53,754 bases of DNA from Prochlorococcus sp. AG-347-M23 (lineage in GTDB: Bacteria > Cyanobacteriota > Cyanobacteriia > PCC-6307 > Cyanobiaceae). Made by a program: the position numbers and the translations under genes. The stretch's first letter is position 1. Each line of letters opens with the position of its first letter. The stretch is from contig QCCU01000010.1 in the NCBI GenBank assembly GCA_003278855.1, positions 1 through 53,754 of the forward strand. Reading direction: 5' to 3'. The notes under the pieces are model-generated. The model was not told where the DNA came from. It saw only the letters and a list, made by a program, of their open reading frames with translations, and searched no databases. Shown here in pieces: positions 27,779 to 34,946 of this stretch.

Positions 27779-28963
27779 CTAAATTTTTGTCTTTTTCAAC
27801 TTTAAATAGTTCAGCATTGCTGGTATTCTAGTACCAAATTCAGAATTTCCTTCTAGTAAAATAGGATCCAATTTATCTTCTCGAGGAATAAAATCCCATG
27901 CAACATTATTTATTCGTGGTATCAAGCTATGAAATTTTTTAGCTAGAAAAATGCATTTTTTTGATGTTTCATAAATAATTAAATATTTTTTGTTTTTATT
28001 TATATAGGATTCATCCCTTATAACTAATTCTCTTGTTTTTGAACCATTAAATTCTATATGGAATTCTTCGTGAATAAGAATATTATTTAATGTATTATTT
28101 TCAGTTACCTCTAACCAGGCTATGTTTGCCTCAACTTTATTAGATTTATTGAAATCTAAAGATGTTATTATTCTGCAAACATAAGAAGTTTCATGTTTAT
28201 TATTTTTGTTAAGTAGATATTTGTTTTTGAAATATGGCATCAATAAAATATCACAATTTGAATGCCAGTATTTTCTCCAGATATTTGATATTGTTTCTAT
28301 ATATTCGTTTTCATTTTCTAAAAAGAGTTTATTAATTTCTCTGCCATCTAATGAATTATGATAAATGTAATTATTTTTTATGTGAAAAATACTGATTCTT
28401 TTACCCCCACTGCCATTATTTTCTTTGATAAGAATCCCTTGTTTAGAAAAACTATCTTTTAGTAATTGACAAGAATTTTTTCGTGTATATGTAGGCTTAT
28501 TAGCATAATTTAGTTTGATATAGGGGTAAGAAATATAATTATCAAGAGTTTTTAGTAATCCATACTTATCATTTAGTAAATGTCTAGCAGCAACAAAGTT
28601 TTTTTGAAGTTTATTTCTCAATGTCTTGTGATAATATTTGCTGTTGTGAGAGGAATAAAAAAGTTGGCTGATTTTTTTGTCATCATATTGGTACTTTTTA
28701 AAAATAAAGTACTCATAAAGACTGTAACTATTTAATATGCAGAAAAAAAATTTATCTTTTATTTTAATATTTTGTCCATATTTTGAACTTTTAAATAAAA
28801 TACCTGTCTTTCTTAAAGTCCAAAAGAATTGCTGAAATATTTCTAGAGGAATGAAATATATTTTTTTTGATCTTAATCTTTTAACCGTTAATAAATTAAT
28901 CCATAACCAAGGAGGTGGTGAGTTTAATTCTCTGATACAAACCCAGAAAAGATTAGGAGCCAA
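27779..28963 (-). CDS. ATP-grasp family protein (sugar-transfer-associated type) in the RiPP cluster
   Basis: An ATP-grasp-like protein of about 394 residues. The ATP-binding segment GILIKENNGSGGKRI (about 176-190) has the Lys and Gly-rich loop, and the C-terminal metal-binding region reads NNVAWDFIP then PILLEGNSEFG. It resembles the 'sugar-transfer associated' ATP-grasp family. No ATG exists near the start. In-frame TTG codons at 28963 and 28993 are the only candidates, and both overlap the upstream precursor gene (stop 28953), so translation is probably coupled to it. It may ligate an amino acid or other carboxylate to the peptide; this is inference from position. The N-terminal ~60 residues are unassigned. 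Confidence 0.6.
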   Translation of the reverse strand: MAPNLFWVCIRELNSPPPWLWINLLTVKRLRSKKIYFIPLEIFQQFFWTLRKTGILFKSSKYGQNIKIKDKFFFCILNSYSLYEYFIFKKYQYDDKKISQLFYSSHNSKYYHKTLRNKLQKNFVAARHLLNDKYGLLKTLDNYISYPYIKLNYANKPTYTRKNSCQLLKDSFSKQGILIKENNGSGGKRISIFHIKNNYIYHNSLDGREINKLFLENENEYIETISNIWRKYWHSNCDILLMPYFKNKYLLNKNNKHETSYVCRIITSLDFNKSNKVEANIAWLEVTENNTLNNILIHEEFHIEFNGSKTRELVIRDESYINKNKKYLIIYETSKKCIFLAKKFHSLIPRINNVAWDFIPREDKLDPILLEGNSEFGTRIPAMLNYLKLKKTKI

Positions 28964-29087
28964 TGGTGTAGATTTCGCCTTTTCTTCCTTCAATTACTGG
29001 TGGAACTTCTTCAGTTTTGGTAGAAGTGGCTTTTAAACTTAGTTTTTCAAAGTCTGGCTTAATCCATTTTTTTTTGTATTTTTTCAT
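28953..29087 (-). CDS. Candidate lasso-type RiPP precursor peptide (44 residues)
   Basis: Short gene between the sulfotransferase and the ATP-grasp gene, starting at ATG 29087. The leader is very basic (MKKYKKKW) and carries W8-I-K-P11-D-F13-E-K-L16, which fits the Y/W-x-x-P-x-L/F-x-x-L leader motif that B1 proteins bind in lasso precursors. Thr21, Thr23 and Thr25 could be the usual Thr at leader position -2. Glu33 is then residue 9 of a core starting at Thr25, or residue 7 of one starting at Glu27, so a macrolactam ring is possible, although there is no canonical Gly at position 1. The C-terminus GEIYTIGS ends in Ser, as in kinase-modified lasso peptides, and the cluster has such a kinase. 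It has its own promoter. The exact core is uncertain. Confidence 0.7.
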   Translation of the reverse strand: MKKYKKKWIKPDFEKLSLKATSTKTEEVPPVIEGRKGEIYTIGS

Positions 29088-29120
29088 TTTTAGTAAATGG
29101 CTCTAATATATGTATACCTA

Positions 29121-29150
29121 ATTATATATACTATTGAAATACTTTTTCAA
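29121..29150 (-). promoter_or_regulatory. Near-consensus promoter of the precursor peptide gene
   Basis: On the minus strand TTGAAA (29150-29145), an 18-base spacer and a perfect TATAAT (29126-29121) precede the precursor ATG at 29087 by 33 bases. The -35 element overlaps the end of the sulfotransferase gene. This is one of the best sigma-70-like promoters in the window and would drive the peptide and its downstream modification genes. Confidence 0.55.
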
Positions 29151-29153
29151 TAG
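29131..29153. other. Perfect 9-bp inverted repeat at the sulfotransferase end
   Basis: CTATTGAAA (29131-29139), a 5-base loop, and TTTCAATAG (29145-29153). It covers the last codons and stop of the sulfotransferase and overlaps the -35 of the precursor promoter. It could be an attenuator or an operator for the precursor. The stem is A/T-rich, so it is weak as a terminator. Confidence 0.4.
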
Positions 29154-29991
29154 TATCATAACAATAGCCATTAATAATTTTTTTTTGACTATCGCTTAAT
29201 ATTCTCTTGCCAACTCCTACCTCACCTTTGTTGAAAAATTGTCTTTTAACTTTTACACTTCCTGTAAATCCATTATTTTTGATTTCAAATTTCTTCAATT
29301 TTTTAAAAGATGAATTATTAATGGCAATTTTTATTTCATCTGAATTGTTACTAAGATTCAAAAAATTTGATATTTTTGTAAAAGTTTCTAATTTCTTTAA
29401 ATGTAAATCTTCATATCTCACCATAAGAATTGGAAGGCTTTTTTGATTTAACCAACTCTCTACATGAGAAGACCAGTTCCCAAGATGTTGTGGTACTTGA
29501 TATTTAAGGCTATTTTTTTGACGAGTTAAACATGCATTTTTATCTATGATGAACTTTATACTATCGTCCAAGTTCCATTCAAAGAAATTGCTCAAAGAAC
29601 AGGCGACATCATAAGGATGTCTGACAATATATACAGCACCTTTACAGCCTTTAGAATCGATAATTTTGATATTATTTCCGTCTTTAAAAGAGTCATGTAC
29701 TTTAATGTAGTTAAGTTTTTCAGAATATATCGGTTTTTTTCTGCCTATTTTTGATCTTAATTTTGAAATTTCAATTGAGGACAAATCACTTGAATCGATA
29801 CCAATTATTTCATCTATCCAAGATCTTGAGCTGTATATTTCTCCGGTATTTAGATTGTTATTTATATCAATATGGAAATTTTTGTTTCGGAAATCTCCTT
29901 TACAATCTTTTATTAAATGAAGATATTTTATGAATATTCTTACCCAGGTATTTCCTGATTTTGGGTAACTTGCGATATAAAAATAACTCAT
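29131..29991 (-). CDS. PAPS-dependent sulfotransferase
   Basis: A 286-residue cytosolic-type sulfotransferase. The 5'-phosphosulfate loop is YPKSGNTWVR (9-18), the catalytic-His region is KVHD (97-100), the 3'-phosphate motif is VRHPYDVACSLSNFF (123-137), and the C-terminal loop is FNKGEVGVGKRIL, equivalent to RKG-x-x-G-x-x-K. All active-site elements look intact. It starts 4 bases after the HPr-kinase-like gene and lies directly before the candidate precursor. Sulfation of the peptide (Tyr40, Thr or Ser) or of a surface sugar are both possible. Confidence 0.88.
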   Translation of the reverse strand: MSYFYIASYPKSGNTWVRIFIKYLHLIKDCKGDFRNKNFHIDINNNLNTGEIYSSRSWIDEIIGIDSSDLSSIEISKLRSKIGRKKPIYSEKLNYIKVHDSFKDGNNIKIIDSKGCKGAVYIVRHPYDVACSLSNFFEWNLDDSIKFIIDKNACLTRQKNSLKYQVPQHLGNWSSHVESWLNQKSLPILMVRYEDLHLKKLETFTKISNFLNLSNNSDEIKIAINNSSFKKLKKFEIKNNGFTGSVKVKRQFFNKGEVGVGKRILSDSQKKIINGYCYDTIEKVFQ

Positions 29992-29995
29992 TCAT

Positions 29996-30904
29996 TTACA
30001 ATTCGTTTTCATCAAGAAATTGATTCATATTTTCAATCCCATTAGGGAGGATTAATTCAAATAATTTAAAATCCTTAATCATTCCTGATAATTTAACAAA
30101 GTTGTTGGACTCTTTCCCTAATCCTCTTACAAATCTTGGTCTAAAAATGTTATCTCTTAAATTAATGAATTTATCCTTTTCATTTTTAATCTCCTTTATT
30201 TTAGAGAAATTTTCGTTAACTTCATTTCTATTTATTTTTAAAATATAAATAGCTTTTAATTTGCATGGATTAAAATTATTATCCATATCACCTTGGATTA
30301 TATATTTATTAATGTTTTTTCTTACTTTAATGTAGTTTTTTGTAGGTATTTTAAGTTTATCCATGCTTTCTTTCCAAAGTTTTATTCTTGGTATTCCTTG
30401 CAAAACAGAACCATCTGCTTTTAAAGCAACTTGATCATCAGAAATTAATTTCCAGCCTCTTTTCATCAGAACATATGCAACTGTGCTTTTCCCTGCTCCA
30501 GAAGGTCCAAGACACATAATAGATTTATTATCTTTTTCCATGGCATTGGCATGAAAAACTAATATGTCTCTTTGAATTAAAATCACTCCAATTGCGGAGC
30601 CTAATATGAAGTTACTTATATCTCTATCTTCTACATTTAAAGAATCTCTTTTAAATAAGATTTGATTGCCATTGGAAATTTCCAGTATCCCAATATCTTT
30701 TATTAAAATTGAAACTATATTCTTTCTTATTCTATAAAAATATGTGTCTGAAATTTGTTCTTTATAGTTACCCCATTCCAATAAATTGTCCTCTTTAACA
30801 ACAATATCAATTTTGTCAGAATTATTTAATTTTAATAATTGTGATAGCTCTAAATTTTCAACCTTCCATATCAATCCAAATGCTTTATAGTAGTTAGTAA
30901 GCAT
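29996..30904 (-). CDS. HPr kinase-like serine kinase of the RiPP cluster
   Basis: A 302-residue protein with an HprK-like P-loop. Walker A is GPSGAGKST (133-141), and SDDQVAL (155-161) supplies the metal and catalytic Asp pair. LVFHANAM before the P-loop matches the LHA-x-A strand of the family. The N-terminal 90 residues are not the HprK N-domain. Homologues in lasso peptide clusters phosphorylate the C-terminal Ser of the precursor. The candidate precursor here ends in Ser, which fits. It begins the minus-strand run of the cluster and has a 61-bp divergent promoter region to the nucleotidyltransferase. Confidence 0.8.
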   Translation of the reverse strand: MLTNYYKAFGLIWKVENLELSQLLKLNNSDKIDIVVKEDNLLEWGNYKEQISDTYFYRIRKNIVSILIKDIGILEISNGNQILFKRDSLNVEDRDISNFILGSAIGVILIQRDILVFHANAMEKDNKSIMCLGPSGAGKSTVAYVLMKRGWKLISDDQVALKADGSVLQGIPRIKLWKESMDKLKIPTKNYIKVRKNINKYIIQGDMDNNFNPCKLKAIYILKINRNEVNENFSKIKEIKNEKDKFINLRDNIFRPRFVRGLGKESNNFVKLSGMIKDFKLFELILPNGIENMNQFLDENEL

Positions 30905-30925
30905 AAATTATGATATTAATAAATA

Positions 30926-30942
30926 TATAATACATCTATAAT
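30926..30942 (+). promoter_or_regulatory. Two TATAAT elements in the divergent kinase/nucleotidyltransferase spacer
   Basis: TATAAT occurs at 30926-30931 and 30937-30942 on the plus strand, 24 to 35 bases before the nucleotidyltransferase ATG (30966). The 61-bp spacer must also serve the divergent kinase gene. No clear -35 is seen. Confidence 0.35.
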
Positions 30943-30965
30943 CTAAATTCTCATACAAATTATTA

Positions 30966-32093
30966 ATGAATGAGCAAGTTAATAAGATTATCCTGGAAAA
31001 TTTTATTAAAATTTATAATCAAAGGAATGAAGATTTAAAAGTTTTCAAAAATGATCTTATTATTCAAAAAAGTATAAGAAAACTGTCCTCGATAGATAAT
31101 ACTAATCCTGAACTTTTATATAAATTTATAAAAAGACATAGACTAACGATATTGATACTAAATAATAAACAAATTTCTTCGATTATTCCAAATTGTTGTA
31201 AATTATTATCAAATAATAAAAAACAAATAAGGGAATTATTTGTTTCGAAAATAAATACACTTACATTAATAAATGACATATTTTCTGCTAACGGAATAAA
31301 CTTTCTAATTATCAAAGGAATATCATTATCTAAACAAATAGATAATAACTTTTTTACCAGAGTGCATACTGATTTGGATATTTTTATAAATCCAGAGGAT
31401 TTAGATAAAGTTATTAATTTGCTTAAAAGTAATGGGTATGTATGTAATCATGGTTACTTCCCTTTTAATACGAAAAGCATTCGGGGTAAATATAGTAAAT
31501 ATATTTTTTATGAACTAACATTTCATAATAAAGATAAAACTTCCTACGATCCAGTAGATCTACATTGGCATTTATCAAAATTTCATTCTAATCTTCCAAG
31601 TTTTAGAGAAGCGTGGATGGAAAGTGAAGAGTATTATTTAGGAGATTTGAAATTTAAAACTTTATCAAAAAAACATGCTTTCATTAATGCATGTGCAAAT
31701 TCAGCAAAAGATAAATGGATGAGTTTAAATTCTCTTTTGGAGATTGAGAGACTCTTTTTATTAATTAATTCATCAGAATTTCATAGTTTAAGAGAAATTA
31801 GATTTATAAGATTAAGTGTTGCAGCTTCTTTTCTTGTGACAGAGAACAAGAAATTACTTAAATTATTTTCTCTCAAAAGTTTTGCTTATTTATATGCGTC
31901 AAATTTGGCTTGGTTGACATTGTGTTCTAAAAGAAAAGAGAAAAAATTAAGCAAGTTTAGAATCAAAAATTATATTATCAATAGTTTTCATGATTTTTTA
32001 ATTGCCCAAAGTTTTTTTGACTATTTTGTATTTTTGAATTATTTCTTATGGAATATTCTTAAAAAAATTTTTACTTTTAATTCTAGATCATAA
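30966..32093 (+). CDS. Nucleotidyltransferase family protein (NTP_transf_5-like)
   Basis: A 375-residue nucleotidyltransferase of the group found with HPr-kinase-like proteins in lasso and related RiPP clusters. FLIIKGISLSK (113-123), RVHTDLDIFINPEDL (132-146) with the metal Asp136/Asp138 pair, and PVDLHWHLS (196-204) match the family. A helical C-terminal part follows. It may transfer a nucleotide or phosphosugar group to the kinase-modified peptide. It is transcribed divergently from the rest of the cluster and overlaps the convergent phosphatase gene by 6 bases. Confidence 0.8.
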   Translation: MNEQVNKIILENFIKIYNQRNEDLKVFKNDLIIQKSIRKLSSIDNTNPELLYKFIKRHRLTILILNNKQISSIIPNCCKLLSNNKKQIRELFVSKINTLTLINDIFSANGINFLIIKGISLSKQIDNNFFTRVHTDLDIFINPEDLDKVINLLKSNGYVCNHGYFPFNTKSIRGKYSKYIFYELTFHNKDKTSYDPVDLHWHLSKFHSNLPSFREAWMESEEYYLGDLKFKTLSKKHAFINACANSAKDKWMSLNSLLEIERLFLLINSSEFHSLREIRFIRLSVAASFLVTENKKLLKLFSLKSFAYLYASNLAWLTLCSKRKEKKLSKFRIKNYIINSFHDFLIAQSFFDYFVFLNYFLWNILKKIFTFNSRS

Positions 32094-32552
32094 ATTGTCA
32101 AGAATAGATAATTGATGAGGAGTAGGACTAGTACCTGGATTAATACGCATTAAATATTCAAGGGCATTGAACTTACTTAGATTTTTTTCTTTCATAAGCC
32201 ATGCCATACATATTAAGGGCGATCTCTCAACTGCAGCCACGCAATGTACATATACACTGCCATTTTTCATTAGTTTTTTTAGTTGATTGATAGCATTTGA
32301 TAGTTGATTAAAATTAAGTTGATTTTTATATTTATGGTCAGGAAGTATAACCCTAGCGAAGGTAAATTCTTTGATAAAATTTCTATCTACAAGAAATTCT
32401 TCCTCACTGCATAAACTTAATATGCTTCTAATTCTTAACTCTTTTAATTTTAAATACATTATTTCTTTATCTGGTTTGGGGCCAATAGCTAATTCATTAA
32501 TCAAGACCCAATTTATATTAGTTTCAATTTTTTTTTGAGAGTTCTCTATCAT
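32088..32552 (-). CDS. Dual-specificity protein phosphatase-like protein
   Basis: A 154-residue phosphatase with the cysteine signature VHCVAAVERS (His103-Cys104-x5-Arg110-Ser111), so the nucleophile and phosphate loop are intact. PDHK around residue 71 may supply the general acid. It overlaps the stop of hldD by 4 bases and so is in the heptose operon. It could oppose the Wzc-like tyrosine kinase encoded about 6 kb upstream, although classical Wzb phosphatases are of the low-molecular-weight type. A sugar-phosphate or lipid-phosphate substrate is another option. Confidence 0.7.
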   Translation of the reverse strand: MIENSQKKIETNINWVLINELAIGPKPDKEIMYLKLKELRIRSILSLCSEEEFLVDRNFIKEFTFARVILPDHKYKNQLNFNQLSNAINQLKKLMKNGSVYVHCVAAVERSPLICMAWLMKEKNLSKFNALEYLMRINPGTSPTPHQLSILDNL

Positions 32553-33511
32553 TTTTGATTGTTCAAACTTTTAAAGTACTTACTTACTCCATCTTTAAGA
32601 CTAGTAAATTCATTTAAATATCCTGTAGATCTTAGATTATTTAAATCTGCCTTTGTATATGATTGATATTTACCTTTTAAGTGGTCTGGGAAATCTATAT
32701 ATTTCAGAGATGGTTTCAAATTAGAATATTTTTCAAACCAATCGATAATGATTTTTGCTAAATTATTAAATGATTCTGATCTGCCACTTCCAATATTAAA
32801 TATTCCGGATTTAGATTTATTCCTAAGAAAAAATAAGTTCACATCAATACAGTCATCAACATAAACAAAGTCTCTGGATTGCTCACCATTTTGATAACCC
32901 CCATAACCCTTGAATAATCTTAATTCTTCTGACGATTTTATTTGATTATAGAAGTGTTGCATTGGAGAGGCCATGGCACCTTTGTGGTTTTCTCTAGGTC
33001 CATAAACATTAAAATACCTCAAACCAACAACTTGGGATTTGCTGTTTTTGCAATTTTTCCTTACATATTGATCAAATTGAAATTTTGAAAAAGCATAAAG
33101 ATTAATGGGGAACTCACAGTTAAAGTCTTCTTGAAACCCATTGAGACCTAAACCATAAACTGATGCCGAAGAAGCATAAATGAACTGTAGATTATTTTCT
33201 ACTGATAAATGTAACAATTCTTTTGAGTATTCATAATTATTTTTCATCAAGTAATTTCCATTTTTTTCTGTAGTAGCAGAACATGCACCAAAATGAAAAA
33301 TCGCTTCGATGTTTTTTAAATCATGGTTTTTAAAATAATTTAAGAAATCATTTTTATTTATGAAATCACTTATTTTTAATCCTGATAGATTAAGAAACTT
33401 AGAACTATCGCCTAAGTTATCTACCACAATAATGTCTGAGTAATTTTGGAAATTTAATCTTTTTATTAAATTACTTCCGATAAATCCAGCTCCTCCTGTA
33501 ACTATGAACAT
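32549..33511 (-). CDS. hldD: ADP-L-glycero-D-manno-heptose 6-epimerase
   Basis: A 320-residue extended SDR. The NADP site is VTGGAGFIGSNLI (4-16), and family-specific stretches IFHFGACSATTE, SSASVYG, the YAFSKFQFD active site (Tyr-x3-Lys) and LRYFNVYGPRE are present, with GGYQNGEQSRDFVYVDD late in the sequence. It converts ADP-D,D-heptose to the L,D form used in LPS cores. It lies 4 bases downstream of hldE, overlaps the phosphatase gene and completes the ADP-heptose pathway with gmhA and the fused gmhB domain. Confidence 0.93.
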   Translation of the reverse strand: MFIVTGGAGFIGSNLIKRLNFQNYSDIIVVDNLGDSSKFLNLSGLKISDFINKNDFLNYFKNHDLKNIEAIFHFGACSATTEKNGNYLMKNNYEYSKELLHLSVENNLQFIYASSASVYGLGLNGFQEDFNCEFPINLYAFSKFQFDQYVRKNCKNSKSQVVGLRYFNVYGPRENHKGAMASPMQHFYNQIKSSEELRLFKGYGGYQNGEQSRDFVYVDDCIDVNLFFLRNKSKSGIFNIGSGRSESFNNLAKIIIDWFEKYSNLKPSLKYIDFPDHLKGKYQSYTKADLNNLRSTGYLNEFTSLKDGVSKYFKSLNNQK

Positions 33512-33515
33512 AATC

Positions 33516-34934
33516 TTAACCTTTCTCTTGAATTTTTTTTATCATTTTAGTAGTGGAAAAACCATCAACAAAAGGGATAATCTCTACCTGACCTCCACCA
33601 GAAATAACTCTTTTAGCTCCAATAACGTTGGATACTTTATAGTCTCCCCCTTTTACAAGAATATCAGGACAAAGTTCATCATATACTTTCTCAGGAGTAT
33701 CTTCAGAAAAAGAAAATATATAATCTACAAATTCAAAAGAAGATAATATTTCCATACGATCACTAAGCTTATTGATAGGTCTTTTGGTACCTTTAATTCT
33801 TTTTATGGAGTCATCACTATTTAAAGCTATAAAAAGAACTCCTCCAAGATTTTTTGCTTTTTTTAAATATTTAATATGACCTGGATGGATAATATCAAAA
33901 CAACCATTTGTCATTATTACATTAATTTTATTTGATTTTAAGTTACTTACTATTGATTTAATTTCATCAAAATTATGTATTTTTTTTACTTTATCTCTTA
34001 ATAAATACGATTTTGAATCAAGCTCTTTTTTAGTTACTATACTAGTACCGAGCTTACCAACAACTATCCCTGAAGCAAAATTTGCCTTAATAGCAGAATT
34101 CTTCAAAGAATTATTTTCAAATAATGAAACGGCTAATGTCGCCATAAAAGTATCTCCCGCTCCTGTTACATCGTATACATCCTGAGCTTGTGCAGATATA
34201 TTAATTGATTTCGATTTTCTTGGAATAAGAGAAAATCCTTTTTCGCCTCTAGTTATTAATAAATTTTCAATATTAAATTCATCTAGCAATTTTCTCCCTT
34301 TGTTTTCAATATCAATTTCATTCTTGCAGTTACCCACAATTGCCTCAAACTCTATCCAATTTGGAGTTATTAAATAAGAACCTTCATATTTTTTGAAATT
34401 GTTGCCTTTGGGATCTACCAAAACTGGGATTGACTTTTCTTTTGCTAATTTAATTAACTCTTTGCATTCAATTAATGTTCCTTTCAAATAATCAGAAAGA
34501 ATAACTATCTTTGAAAAATTTAAAGCCTCTTTATACTCATCTAATAAACAATTTTGAACATTGGGGAAGACATCTTTTTCAAAATCAATCCTTAAAATTT
34601 GTTGATTTTGACAAAGGACTCTTTTTTTTTGTATTGTCTGAATATTTTCTAGGGTTTTGATGTGATTTGCGATTGAGTAGTTATTTAGAATTTTTTTTAT
34701 CTGATGATAGGCGTTATCTGATCCAGTAATTGAAATTAAAAAAGGAGAATGACCTAAACTTTTTATATTCATAGCGACATTACCTGCTCCTCCTATTTTA
34801 TTATCAGTCTTTGTTATCTTTACAACAGGTACAGGGGCTTCAGGTGAAATTCTATTTGCTTGACCAACTAAATATTCATCGAGAATTAAGTCTCCGCAAA
34901 CTAAAATATTTTTTGAATATTTGTCATTAATCAT
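33516..34934 (-). CDS. hldE: Bifunctional heptose 7-phosphate kinase / heptose 1-phosphate adenylyltransferase
   Basis: A 472-residue fusion. The N-terminal PfkB/ribokinase domain (about 1-320) shows GGAGNVAMNIKSLG and the catalytic DVTGAGDTFMATL. The C-terminal nucleotidyltransferase (about 335-472) shows NGCFDIIHPGHIKYL with the HxGH motif. It phosphorylates D-glycero-D-manno-heptose 7-phosphate at C1 and later adenylates it. It is immediately followed by hldD and preceded by the GT9 gene (13-bp gap). Confidence 0.95.
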   Translation of the reverse strand: MINDKYSKNILVCGDLILDEYLVGQANRISPEAPVPVVKITKTDNKIGGAGNVAMNIKSLGHSPFLISITGSDNAYHQIKKILNNYSIANHIKTLENIQTIQKKRVLCQNQQILRIDFEKDVFPNVQNCLLDEYKEALNFSKIVILSDYLKGTLIECKELIKLAKEKSIPVLVDPKGNNFKKYEGSYLITPNWIEFEAIVGNCKNEIDIENKGRKLLDEFNIENLLITRGEKGFSLIPRKSKSINISAQAQDVYDVTGAGDTFMATLAVSLFENNSLKNSAIKANFASGIVVGKLGTSIVTKKELDSKSYLLRDKVKKIHNFDEIKSIVSNLKSNKINVIMTNGCFDIIHPGHIKYLKKAKNLGGVLFIALNSDDSIKRIKGTKRPINKLSDRMEILSSFEFVDYIFSFSEDTPEKVYDELCPDILVKGGDYKVSNVIGAKRVISGGGQVEIIPFVDGFSTTKMIKKIQEKG

Positions 34935-34946
34935 ATAAATATTGAA

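Noticed and set aside
28851..29036. Plus-strand 61-codon frame opposite the precursor and ATP-grasp genes
   Set aside because: It lies antisense to two better-supported genes, has no family resemblance and no leader or core motif.
28953..29087. Standard lasso core with Gly at position 1
   Set aside because: The Gly residues (34, 37, 43) have no Asp/Glu at ring positions 7-9 after them, so a canonical Gly1 core cannot be assigned.
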